From: JBKQVT01 sp052139835
GTDB taxonomy: Bacteria > Planctomycetota > Planctomycetia > Pirellulales > Thermoguttaceae
Direction: 5' to 3'
Length of the DNA: 16,547 nucleotides
NCBI GenBank assembly: GCA_052139835.1
Contig: JBKQVT010000240.1
Location: 1-16,547, forward strand
Part shown: positions 7,682-14,178 of the stretch, in pieces
How positions within the stretch are numbered: position 1 is the first letter of the stretch
How the letters are laid out: each line of letters begins with the position of its first letter
Translations under genes and position numbers: made by a program
Notes under the pieces: generated by a model
What the model was told of the DNA's origin: nothing
What the model saw: only the letters and a program-made list of their open reading frames with translations
Database searches by the model: none

Positions 7682-8782
7682 TCAGGTCTCCTGCGGCGGT
7701 GCTTGCTTTGGGGGGGAGGGGGCATCCTTGCGAATCGCTTTGCGAATCACGGAAGCGGTCAGATGGACGCCCGCCGCCACCGCGGTGACGACCGCCAAGG
7801 TCTTGCCGATCTTCTCCGCCGTCGGGACGCCCGGCAGCGATGGGGTCGTAATGTGTTCGTACATCGGCCGGTGGTCCCAATAGTCCGGTTCCGAGCACCC
7901 CAGGCAGGGATGACCGGATTGGATGGGGTAGCTCACGCCGTCGTTCCATTTGAGCACCGCGCAGGCGTTGGAGGTGACCGGCCCCCGGCAGCCAACCTTG
8001 TATAGGCACCAGCCTCTCCGGGCCCCTTCATCGTCGAAGCTTTCGACGAACACGCCGGCGTCGAAGAAGGCGCGGCGATAGCACTGGTCGTGGATCCTCT
8101 GACCGTAGAAGACCCGCGGCCGCTGCCACGCATCCAGCTCCGGAAGCCGATCGAAGGTCACCAGATGCACGATCGTCCCGGCCAGCACGTCCGCGATCGG
8201 CGGGCAGCCTGACAGGTTGACCACGGGTTTGTCGTGGATCAACTTGTAAATCGGTTTGCAGCCGGTCGGATTGGGGTACGCGGTGGTGACGCAACCGAAC
8301 GAAGCGCAGGAGCCGACCGAGATCACGGCCCGGGCGTTCGCCGCCGCTTTGTGCAAATAGTCGATGGCCGTCATGCCGCCGACAGTGCAATAGACGCCAC
8401 CATCCTTGGTCGGGACGGAGCCTTCGACGGCCAAGAGGTACTTGCCGGAATTCTCCTTGATTCCATTCCAGATGATTTCCTCGGCCTGGTGCCCGGCCGC
8501 CGCTTGGATCGTTTCCATGTAGTCCAGCGAGATGATGCCGAGGATGGCATCAGCAATCAGCGGGTGGGAAGACTTGATCAGCGATTCGGTACAACAGGTG
8601 CAGGCCGCGAAATTCAGCCAGTAGATGGGCGGACGGGGTTTCGTCTCCAGCGCCTTGACGACCCGCGGGACCAACGCGCTCGGGAGCCCCAGGCTGGCGG
8701 CGGCCAGCGTGCAGAACTTTAGAAAATCCCGTCGACACAGGCCGCTACGACGGGCCGCTTCGTAGATCGTTTCCTCGATCAT
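7682..8782 (-). CDS. hyaA: [NiFe]-hydrogenase small subunit, oxygen-tolerant type, Tat-exported
   Basis: This 366-residue protein begins with a Tat signal (RRDFLK at 17-22 and a hydrophobic stretch). Proximal-cluster ligands include C61, C64, C159 and C193 plus the two extra cysteines C63 (ACTCC) and C164 (SCASFGC). These six define the [4Fe-3S] cluster of oxygen-tolerant group 1d enzymes. Distal-cluster ligands are H231, C234, C259 and C265; medial-cluster ligands are C274, C293 and C296. A C-terminal anchor helix lies at about 325-348. The residue before C61 is Ala where relatives usually have Glu. ATG at 8782 is chosen over upstream starts because AGGAGG (8789-8794) sits 6 nt before it and the Tat signal follows directly. 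Confidence 0.96.
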   Translation of the reverse strand: MIEETIYEAARRSGLCRRDFLKFCTLAAASLGLPSALVPRVVKALETKPRPPIYWLNFAACTCCTESLIKSSHPLIADAILGIISLDYMETIQAAAGHQAEEIIWNGIKENSGKYLLAVEGSVPTKDGGVYCTVGGMTAIDYLHKAAANARAVISVGSCASFGCVTTAYPNPTGCKPIYKLIHDKPVVNLSGCPPIADVLAGTIVHLVTFDRLPELDAWQRPRVFYGQRIHDQCYRRAFFDAGVFVESFDDEGARRGWCLYKVGCRGPVTSNACAVLKWNDGVSYPIQSGHPCLGCSEPDYWDHRPMYEHITTPSLPGVPTAEKIGKTLAVVTAVAAGVHLTASVIRKAIRKDAPSPPKQAPPQET

Positions 8783-8912
8783 CGAAAACCTCCTGAAGTG
8801 GATGCTCTGTGCACCGCACCGGGCGCTCGAGTTGATGCTCGGCGACGGCGTAGGAGGCGGTCCATTGCGGCCAGGGACAAGCGAGTCGGAGGTGCTCGGC
8901 CGCTGTTGACGT

Positions 8913-8940
8913 AGTTTAGCACCAAACACTACTCCGTCAA
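8913..8940 (-). promoter_or_regulatory. Hydrogenase operon promoter (sigma70-like)
   Basis: Read on the minus strand, TTGACG (8940-8935) and TAAACT (8918-8913) are separated by 16 nt. The -35 box matches 5 of 6 consensus bases and the -10 box 4 of 6. Transcription would begin near 8906, about 124 nt before the small-subunit ATG. No sigma54 (TGGCAC-N5-TTGC) pattern was found here. Confidence 0.55.
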
Positions 8941-8953
8941 GGGGGCCCACCGC

Positions 8954-8969
8954 GAAATTCTTGAATTTC
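8954..8969. promoter_or_regulatory. Candidate operator palindrome upstream of the hydrogenase promoter
   Basis: GAAATTC and GAATTTC are perfect 7-nt inverted arms separated by TT. They are centred about 55 nt upstream of the predicted start of transcription. Flanking GGGCCC and GGGTCC extend the symmetry imperfectly. The position suits an activator. The pattern does not match FNR (TTGAT-N4-ATCAA), and the binding protein is unknown. Confidence 0.4.
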
Positions 8970-8995
8970 TGGGTCCGTCGCGGGGGACACGATAA

Positions 8996-9130
8996 ACCCG
9001 GATTATTCATCGCGTGCCACGGCTGTGTCAGCCGTGCTGGAGCTGGGATGGCTGGGGTACTCAGGGCACGGCTGACACAGCCGTGGCACGGGTTCTCGCC
9101 GTTTTCAACCGGGCAATGAATAATCCGGGT
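8996..9130. mobile_element. 135-bp MITE-like nested inverted repeat
   Basis: The outer arms ACCCGGATTATTCAT (8996-9010) and its exact reverse complement (9116-9130) enclose a second perfect pair of 24 nt at 9014-9037 and 9066-9089. Each 24-nt arm is itself a hairpin, CACGGCTG-TGT-CAGCCGTG. No coding frame fits inside. Terminal and subterminal symmetry with no gene is typical of a non-autonomous element. Target-site duplications are not evident. Confidence 0.75.
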
Positions 9131-9243
9131 AAACTATTTCCGGCGGCCTGATGGGCTCGGCCCAGGTGACTTTTGACCAAGACCCAACATCGGGACACTG
9201 GTCGTTGTTCCTCAATCGCGGTCGCGAGCGCTAACCTGCAAGG

Positions 9244-9268
9244 AAAAACGCGGTCCGAAAGGCCCGCG
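9244..9268 (-). terminator. Intrinsic terminator of the minus-strand DUF2294 gene
   Basis: On the minus strand CGCGG-G-CC-TTTC-GG-A-CCGCG folds into a stem with one G/A mismatch and is followed by TTTTT (9248-9244). It lies about 50 nt beyond the stop codon at 9318. Confidence 0.65.
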
Positions 9269-9317
9269 GGCCGAGAAGGTCAGGCCACAGGGAACACGAC
9301 AGCCTGAGTCAGAACCG

Positions 9318-9698
9318 CTATTTCTTCTTGGCGTCGCGGAGCAGTGGCGACTCGGCAAGGGTGAAGACAACCACCTCCTCGCCGGTTGTGGTGCTGATGT
9401 CATGGTGCAGGGTCAACACTTTGACGCCAGTGATCCCCTCGACCATCGCTTCCATGACCGGCCGGGCCGTCTCGATCAGATGGGTCCGCACTTGCTTCAG
9501 CAGGTCCCGCCCCTTCTCCGCCGAAAGCGACCTGACCAGATGCTGTTCGGCCGCGGTCAACACGCCTTGCAGGCGGACCACGAGGAGATCGCCCAGCAGG
9601 TGGGTATTAATGTCCTTCGGTCCCCGGCCCATGTAGTCCTGCTCGAAGCGACTGACCCCTTCACAAACGGCGGCTTCGATTTCTCCCTGGGTTTTCAT
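9318..9698 (-). CDS. DUF2294 / MpsC-like protein
   Basis: This 126-residue soluble protein matches the DUF2294 (MpsC-like) pattern. It has EAAVCEGVSRFEQDYMGRGP near the N-terminus, LVVRLQGVLTAAEQHL in the middle and a C-terminal GITGVKVLTLHHDISTTTGE with EVVVFTLAES. The family is named from a Na+-linked membrane-potential system, but no MpsA or MpsB partner is present here, so the role in this organism is unknown. ATG 9698 is chosen because the family begins near MKTQGEIE; its ribosome binding site is weak (GCGGG) and an upstream in-frame ATG exists. It is divergent from a second family member at 10060. Confidence 0.85.
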   Translation of the reverse strand: MKTQGEIEAAVCEGVSRFEQDYMGRGPKDINTHLLGDLLVVRLQGVLTAAEQHLVRSLSAEKGRDLLKQVRTHLIETARPVMEAMVEGITGVKVLTLHHDISTTTGEEVVVFTLAESPLLRDAKKK

Positions 9699-9790
9699 AT
9701 CACACCCGCTGATTGGGGGGATATTTAAGGGGACGCTGTCGTCGGTTGACGGACCATAAACCATCAGGTTCCCCGCAGTAAGCCGGATAA

Positions 9791-9818
9791 ATGATACCAG
9801 ATGTGGCAGAAAGGCAAA
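9791..9818 (-). promoter_or_regulatory. Probable promoter of the minus-strand DUF2294 gene
   Basis: On the minus strand TATCAT (9796-9791, 5 of 6 match) lies 16 nt from TTTGCC (9818-9813), or 15 nt from TTGCCT. The leader before ATG 9698 would be about 86 nt. Confidence 0.4.
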
Positions 9819-9825
9819 AGTCCCA

Positions 9826-9853
9826 TTGCATTCCCGCAGCGGTGCGGTAGAAT
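9826..9853 (+). promoter_or_regulatory. Probable promoter of the DUF2294-csrA leader
   Basis: TTGCAT (9826-9831) and TAGAAT (9848-9853) are separated by 16 nt, matching 4 and 5 of 6 consensus bases. Transcription would begin near 9860 and meet the terminator at 9964-10011 before reaching the coding region. It is nearly back to back with the divergent promoter at 9791-9818. Confidence 0.5.
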
Positions 9854-9859
9854 CATCAC

Positions 9860-10011
9860 TGTGGCGGAGTGGCGGCCCCTTGGATCGCGGCTTTGCCAAC
9901 GAAGTTGTCGGTTGACTAGATGAAGAGCAACCCGGCCGTGCCGGGGGGCTTGTTGATGAGTAAGCCGACGTGGTCGAACACCTCCGGGTGTTCCGCCACG
10001 TCGGCTTTTTT
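9860..10011 (+). ncRNA. Candidate small RNA or attenuated leader upstream of DUF2294-csrA
   Basis: A promoter at 9826-9853 and a strong terminator ending at 10011 would define a transcript of about 150 nt. Besides the terminator stem it holds a CCCGGC-CGT-GCCGGG hairpin at about 9931-9945. Two GGA triplets (GGCGGAG, TTGGATC) lie in its 5' part, but neither is clearly in a hairpin loop. No known RNA family is recognised. It also contains a 39-codon frame starting ATGAAGAGC at about 9919; I see no reason to call it a gene. Confidence 0.35.
9964..10011 (+). terminator. Strong intrinsic terminator in the DUF2294-csrA leader
   Basis: GCCGACGTGG and CCACGTCGGC form a perfect 10-bp outer stem. An inner stem GAACACC/GGTGTTC closes a TCCG loop, and TTTTTT follows at 10006-10011. 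It ends 48 nt before the ATG of the plus-strand DUF2294 gene. No coding gene lies just upstream on this strand, so it ends a short RNA or acts as an attenuator. Confidence 0.8.
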
Positions 10012-10059
10012 CGTTCTTGGCGATGCAGGGTGTCTGTAATCACTGGGGGAGGGTGTCCG

Positions 10060-10503
10060 ATGGAAAAACTCGCACCGAGCGTGGCACAGCAGATTGCTCA
10101 AGCGGCCATCTCTTTCCAGCAGCAGCGAACGGGCCACGAGCCCAAATCGGTGGCCGTGATCCTGAGCGAGAACACGCTGGTGATCACGCTGCACGGGGCC
10201 TTGTCGCCGGCCGAGAAGGTGCTGGCCCAAAGCCCGGCCGGCGCTGCCCAGGTGCAGGAGTTTCATCGGCAGTTGTTTAGCGACGCCGCCGACTCGCTGC
10301 GCCAGGAGATCAAGAGAATTACCGGCGTCGAGGTCCGCGAAGCGACCGCCGAAGTGGAGCCGACTTCGGGCACGGTGGTGCAGGTCTTCACGACCGGCAC
10401 GATGGTGCAGGTGTTCCTGCTCGCCCGCGACGTGCCTGCGGGCAGTTGGAGCGGGGACGGACTAGGTGAGCCATCACAAAAAAAGGAGGTTTTGCCATGT
10501 TAG
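10060..10503 (+). CDS. DUF2294 / MpsC-like protein, divergent copy
   Basis: This 147-residue protein keeps the family outline: an N-terminal helix (SVAQQIAQAAISFQQQRTGHE), VAVILSENTLVITLHGALSPAEKVL, a helical stretch ending RQEIKRITGVEV and a C-terminal beta region with VQVF. Similarity to the minus-strand neighbour is partial; it lacks YMGRGP and has a longer, Gly-rich tail. A 9-residue duplication (GTVVQVF, GTMVQVF) lies near residues 104-119. ATG 10060 is chosen for the GGGGGAGGG ribosome binding site upstream. Its last 7 nt overlap csrA, so the two genes should be co-translated. Function is unknown. Confidence 0.75.
   Translation: MEKLAPSVAQQIAQAAISFQQQRTGHEPKSVAVILSENTLVITLHGALSPAEKVLAQSPAGAAQVQEFHRQLFSDAADSLRQEIKRITGVEVREATAEVEPTSGTVVQVFTTGTMVQVFLLARDVPAGSWSGDGLGEPSQKKEVLPC
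10484..10489 (+). promoter_or_regulatory. csrA ribosome binding site inside the upstream gene
   Basis: AGGAGG within an A-rich run (10477-10489) lies 7 nt before the csrA ATG, inside the last codons of the DUF2294 gene. It contains AAGGA, close to the A(N)GGA core that CsrA proteins bind, so autoregulation is possible but unproven. Confidence 0.7.
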
Positions 10504-10694
10504 TTCTATCGAGGAAAAGCCGGGAGTCGGTGGTGATCGGCGGGGACGACGGTCTTCATCGCATGCTGAAGGTCACGGTGCTCGGCATCCAAGGCGCCCA
10601 CGTGAAACTAGGCTTCGAGGTGGACGCGGACATTCCCGTCCATCGCGCCGAGGTGTGGGAACGAATCCGCGCCGAGGCTGTCCAGACCGCCTGA
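10497..10694 (+). CDS. csrA: Carbon storage regulator CsrA
   Basis: This 65-residue protein begins MLVLSRKSRESVVIGG, the diagnostic CsrA start. It continues with LKVTVLGIQGAHVKLGFEVD and ends with IPVHRAEVWERIRAE, which keeps the VHR arginine needed for RNA binding. A short insert (GGDDGLHRM) precedes the second strand, as in other planctomycete forms. CsrA dimers bind GGA motifs in mRNA leaders and alter translation. The gene has the best ribosome binding site in this region and overlaps the DUF2294 gene by 7 nt. The glycosyltransferase gene follows after 51 nt without an evident promoter or terminator, so a shared transcript is likely. Confidence 0.97.
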   Translation: MLVLSRKSRESVVIGGDDGLHRMLKVTVLGIQGAHVKLGFEVDADIPVHRAEVWERIRAEAVQTA

Positions 10695-10745
10695 CGCCGC
10701 CTGAGAAAGCATGACGCTGTTAAGACCAATTGCAGCAGGTGACCC

Positions 10746-11981
10746 ATGAATACCGTTCGACCTCTCTTCGTATCCACCTATCCGCCGGAAGAGTGCGGAC
10801 TGGCCACGTTCACCAGGGACTCGGCCGATGCCGTGGATTTGGCGGCGCCCGAGCCGGTGTCCTCGGTCGCCGCCATTCAGAAGACCCGCGACCTTTGCTA
10901 CGATGAACAGCGCGTCGTCCACGTCATCGACAACAGCCGTCCGGACGCCTACGACCTGGCCGCGGAAGTGGTCAACGACGGTCCCTGCGACGTGGTGAGC
11001 TTGCAGCACGAGTTCGGCCTCTATCCGGGCGGTTGGGGCCAGGGCGTGTTGGAGTTGGTGCATGGCTGCCGCAAGCCGCTGGTCACGACGTTCCACACGC
11101 TCTTGACCCGGCCGGACGGGCTGCCACGGCGCATCATTCAAGACCTGGCGGCCCACAGCCAAGGGATCGTCGTAATGACCCGCGTCGCGGCGCGGCTCTT
11201 GGAGAGAGTCTACCGCGTGTCAGGGCCAAAGGTGCGGGTGATTCCTCATGGCGTGCCGGGGGTCCCGTATCAGCGCGACGGCACGCACAAGGCTCGGCTG
11301 GGACTCGCGGGACGGCAGGTCATCTGCACCTTCGGGCTCATCAGTCGCGGCAAGGGGCTGGAATACATGATCCAGGCCATGCCCCGCATCGTCGCCGCCT
11401 TTCCCAAGGTCGTCTACTTGATCGTGGGCGCCACGCACCCGCAGGTCAAGCGTCAGGAAGGCGAGGTGTACCGCGAGAGCCTGGTCAAGATGGCCCAGGA
11501 TCTGGGTGTCGGGGAGAACGTGTCTTTCGTCAACAAGTATCTCAGCCTTGGCGACCTGCTCTGGCACTTGCAGGCCTGCGACGTGTACGTGACACCCTAT
11601 CCGGGCAAGGACCAGATTGCCAGCGGCACCTTGGCCTATGCCTTGGCGGCGGGCGGGGCGGTGGTCAGCACCCCTTACCTGTACGCCAAGGAAGTGTTGG
11701 CCCATGGGCGGGGCCTGTTGGTGCCCTTTGGCGAGAGCGGCGCCATGGCGGACGCCACCCTGCGATTCCTCGGCGACACCGCATTTCGGCTGCGCACGCG
11801 GCGCCGAGCATACCGCTACGCAAGACCCATGTTTTGGCCGAACGTCGGCCAGCAATACCTCGAGGTCTTTACGCGGGTGGCGGCGGAAAGAAGGACAAGT
11901 CGGCAGTGGATTGATCGCAACGCGCCTTCGCTCCGTTGGGGCGAACACCTCCACAGTGAACTCATGCAGGGAGGCCTGTAA
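10746..11981 (+). CDS. GT4-family glycosyltransferase
   Basis: This 411-residue GT-B fold protein has an N-terminal acceptor domain opening FVSTYPPEECGLATFTRD. The nucleotide-sugar domain includes VIPHGVP, CTFGLISRGKGLEYMIQAMP and the loop PYPGKDQIASGTLAYALAAG at about residues 284-303. There is no signal peptide or membrane helix, so it acts in the cytoplasm. Donor and acceptor cannot be read from the sequence; context with two GH130 enzymes suggests a mannose- or glucose-containing oligosaccharide. The stop overlaps the next start (TAATG at 11979-11983). The start ATG 10746 has AGGTG a few bases upstream. Confidence 0.9.
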   Translation: MNTVRPLFVSTYPPEECGLATFTRDSADAVDLAAPEPVSSVAAIQKTRDLCYDEQRVVHVIDNSRPDAYDLAAEVVNDGPCDVVSLQHEFGLYPGGWGQGVLELVHGCRKPLVTTFHTLLTRPDGLPRRIIQDLAAHSQGIVVMTRVAARLLERVYRVSGPKVRVIPHGVPGVPYQRDGTHKARLGLAGRQVICTFGLISRGKGLEYMIQAMPRIVAAFPKVVYLIVGATHPQVKRQEGEVYRESLVKMAQDLGVGENVSFVNKYLSLGDLLWHLQACDVYVTPYPGKDQIASGTLAYALAAGGAVVSTPYLYAKEVLAHGRGLLVPFGESGAMADATLRFLGDTAFRLRTRRRAYRYARPMFWPNVGQQYLEVFTRVAAERRTSRQWIDRNAPSLRWGEHLHSELMQGGL

Positions 11982-13192
11982 TGGACGTCAGCGACCGGAT
12001 CGCCTTGAACCACCTGGACCGCATGACGGACTCGACCGGGTTGATTCAACATGCCGTTTACAGCATCCCGCGGCGCGAGAGCGGCTACACGACCGACGAC
12101 AACGCCCGTGCCCTTCGCCTCTGCACGCGCCTGTGGGACCGGCATCCCGGCGATCGCATGCTCGGCCGGGTGACGACCTATCTGGGCTTCTTGCAGCATG
12201 CCCGTTGCCCGGTCCGCGGATTTCACAATTTCTTGAGCTATCAGCGCGACTGGCTGGATGCCGAAGGCACCGGCGACAGCCAGGGCCAGGCGGTCCGCGC
12301 CCTGGCCGAGGTGCTCGGCAGCAGTCTGTCCGAGGGATACCGCGCGTTGGCCCGCGAGTTGATCGACGCGGTTACACCCGCGCTGGCCGATCTGCGGAGC
12401 CTGCGGGCACAAGCCTACGTGATCCTGGCATGGGGGCATCTGTCGACGTCGGGGGTGAAGGACCTTGAAGCGGTCGAGGATGTTGCCCGAGCCGCGGCCC
12501 AACGGCTGGTGGAATGCTACCGCCGTTCGCAACGGCCGGATTGGCCCTGGTTCGAGTCGCGGATGACCTATGCGAACGCCGTGTTGCCCCACGCCTTGTT
12601 CATTGCCGCCAGGTGTTGGCCGGAGGAGGATTTTCTCGACGTGGCGGCAGCATCGTTCGACTTCTTGGACCGCGAGACCACCGGAAAAGGTGACAGGCAC
12701 CTTTTGCCGGAACGGCCCGCGACCAACCTGGAGTCGGTGCCCGGCTTCGCACAAAAGGTGCCTGTCACCTTTTCCGGAGAAACCAGCGTCGAGGATGTCT
12801 TCTGGCCGGTCGGAAACAGCGATTGGTATCCGCGCGGAGAAGAGAAATCGCCGTACGATCAGCAGCCGGTGGAGGCCGCCACCATGGCAGAAGCCGCCCT
12901 GGCCGCCTTCGGTTTGCTTGGTGATCCGAAGTACCTGGCTGTTTTTCGTCGCGCGTACGGCTGGTTTCACGGGCAGAACAGCTTGCATCAGCCGCTGGTC
13001 GATGTTCACTGCGGTTCCTGCTATGATGGTCTGCAACGCTCGGGCGTGAATCGGAACCAGGGCGCGGAATCGACGCTTGCCTATTTGTGGGCGGAACTGA
13101 ACAACAAGGACAACTCATCGTGCGTCGAGAATCGAAAGGCCCTGACCAATTCGCGGAGTTGTTCCGTCGCCACGGCGACAACCCCATCCTGA
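11981..13192 (+). CDS. Alpha/alpha-barrel (six-hairpin glycosidase-like) protein of the glycan cluster
   Basis: This 403-residue, helix-rich protein contains SGYTTDDNARAL, RGFHNFLSYQRDW, WPWFESRMTYANAVLPHAL, PVGNSDWYPRG with DQQPVEAATM, and CYDGLQRSGVNRNQGAEST. This pattern occurs in proteins encoded next to GT4 and GH130 genes. The fold resembles six-hairpin glycosidases, but a catalytic pair cannot be assigned, so the activity is uncertain. Residues about 234-266 are encoded by an inserted REPIN-like palindrome (12681-12777). The last 73 nt overlap the next gene, and the final residues after GAESTLAYLWAELN look non-conserved. The start overlaps the GT4 stop, so translational coupling is likely. 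Confidence 0.8.
   Translation: MDVSDRIALNHLDRMTDSTGLIQHAVYSIPRRESGYTTDDNARALRLCTRLWDRHPGDRMLGRVTTYLGFLQHARCPVRGFHNFLSYQRDWLDAEGTGDSQGQAVRALAEVLGSSLSEGYRALARELIDAVTPALADLRSLRAQAYVILAWGHLSTSGVKDLEAVEDVARAAAQRLVECYRRSQRPDWPWFESRMTYANAVLPHALFIAARCWPEEDFLDVAAASFDFLDRETTGKGDRHLLPERPATNLESVPGFAQKVPVTFSGETSVEDVFWPVGNSDWYPRGEEKSPYDQQPVEAATMAEAALAAFGLLGDPKYLAVFRRAYGWFHGQNSLHQPLVDVHCGSCYDGLQRSGVNRNQGAESTLAYLWAELNNKDNSSCVENRKALTNSRSCSVATATTPS
12681..12777. repeat. REPIN-like palindromic pair inserted in a coding region
   Basis: A 26-nt segment at 12681-12706 (core AAAAGGTGACAGGCACCTTT) is repeated as a perfect reverse complement at 12752-12777. Each arm is itself a hairpin, AAAAGGTG-ACAGG-CACCTTTT. Paired inverted REP units like this are typical REPINs, usually mobilised by a RAYT transposase encoded elsewhere. 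The host reading frame continues straight through. Confidence 0.8.
13106..13110 (+). promoter_or_regulatory. Ribosome binding site that sets the first GH130 start
   Basis: AAGGA lies 9 nt before GTG 13120. The alternative in-frame GTG at 13087 has no such site and would add 11 residues with no family character, so 13120 is preferred. Confidence 0.6.
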
Positions 13193-14088
13193 CGGCCCGC
13201 GACTGGCCCTACCAGGTTAACACGGTGTTCAACGCCGGCGCCTGTCAATTGGGCGAGGAAACGGTTTTGTTCGTCCGCGTCGAGGACCGCCGGGGACATT
13301 CGCATCTGACCGTGGCCCGCAGCAGCGACGGCGTGTCCAACTGGCGGATCGACTCCAAACCAAGTTTCGCTGCCGATCCGGCACACCACCCGGAAGAAGC
13401 GTGGGGCGTGGAAGACGCTCGTGTGACCTGGGTGGAGGACCGCGGCCAGTGGATCATCGCCTACACGGCCTTCTCACCCTGCGGACCCTTGGTGTCCTTG
13501 GCGGAGACGAAGGACTTCGTCACCTTTTCCCGGCTCGGCCCGGCCATGCCTCCCGAGGACAAGGACGCGGCCGTCTTCCCCCGCCGCTTTGGCAAGCGGT
13601 ACGCGATGATTCATCGGCCGGTTTCCACGGGAAACTTCGGCGCCCACCTCTGGCTTTCCTTCTCGCCCGATCTGACCTATTGGGGCGACCACCAGGTCCT
13701 CATGCGCGCGCGGCGCGGCGCGTGGTGGGACGCCAACAAGATCGGCTTGGGCCCGCCTCCCCTGGAAACAGCCGAGGGCTGGCTGATCCTTTACCACGGC
13801 GTGCGCGTGACTGCCGGCGGGTGTCTATATCGCCTGGGACTGGCCCTGTTGGACTTGGATAATCCTTGCCGGGTCCTTCGCCGCAGCGATGACTGGGTCT
13901 TCGCACCGGAAATGCCCTACGAGCGTCAGGGCGACGTGGGCGGTGTCGTGTTTCCCTGCGGCTGGATTCTGGACAAGGCCACGGGCACAATTCGTCTCTA
14001 TTACGGCGGCGCCGACACGTGCGTTGCGCTGGCCACTGCCCAACTCGACGACGTGCTAAACTACCTTCACACATGCCCTGTACCATGA
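13120..14088 (+). CDS. GH130-family glycoside phosphorylase/hydrolase (short form)
   Basis: This 322-residue protein is a five-bladed beta-propeller of the GH130 type. It shows NPILTARDWPYQVNTVFNAG (21-40), the catalytic-region WGVEDARV (E98, D99), FPRRFGKRYAMIHRP (153-167), LGPPPLETAEGWLILYHGV and YYGGADT. GH130 enzymes mostly phosphorolyse or hydrolyse beta-mannosides, with the ED aspartate as proton donor; the H166 and K159 regions are candidates for phosphate contact. Exact specificity cannot be read from the sequence. No signal peptide is seen, so it is cytoplasmic. The start GTG 13120 overlaps the preceding gene by 73 nt. Confidence 0.9.
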   Translation: MRRESKGPDQFAELFRRHGDNPILTARDWPYQVNTVFNAGACQLGEETVLFVRVEDRRGHSHLTVARSSDGVSNWRIDSKPSFAADPAHHPEEAWGVEDARVTWVEDRGQWIIAYTAFSPCGPLVSLAETKDFVTFSRLGPAMPPEDKDAAVFPRRFGKRYAMIHRPVSTGNFGAHLWLSFSPDLTYWGDHQVLMRARRGAWWDANKIGLGPPPLETAEGWLILYHGVRVTAGGCLYRLGLALLDLDNPCRVLRRSDDWVFAPEMPYERQGDVGGVVFPCGWILDKATGTIRLYYGGADTCVALATAQLDDVLNYLHTCPVP

Positions 14089-14178
14089 AAGGGGAACACT
14101 ACCGGCCGCACTACCCCCCGAGGCCCCCTGTAGCCACCAGCCGCCGAACACGGCCACCCGTATGCGTCTTGCCGGGGG

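Larger units (their letters stand above)
8783..9317. other. 535-bp intergenic region upstream of the hydrogenase operon
   Basis: From right to left this gap holds a minus-strand terminator (9244-9268), a MITE-like element (8996-9130), a palindrome (8954-8969) and the hydrogenase promoter (8913-8940). The remaining pieces, about 9131-9243 and the 120-nt leader 8783-8905, show no coding frame or RNA that I recognise. Confidence 0.7.

Noticed and set aside
8996..9130. A CRISPR array, because of repeated GTGCCACGGCTGTGTCAGCC arms
   Set aside because: There are only two copies and they are inverted, without spacers of regular length or cas genes.
11816..13036. A 406-codon minus-strand frame opposite the GT4 and barrel genes
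   Set aside because: No domain is recognisable and it spans two overlapping plus-strand genes with clear family motifs.
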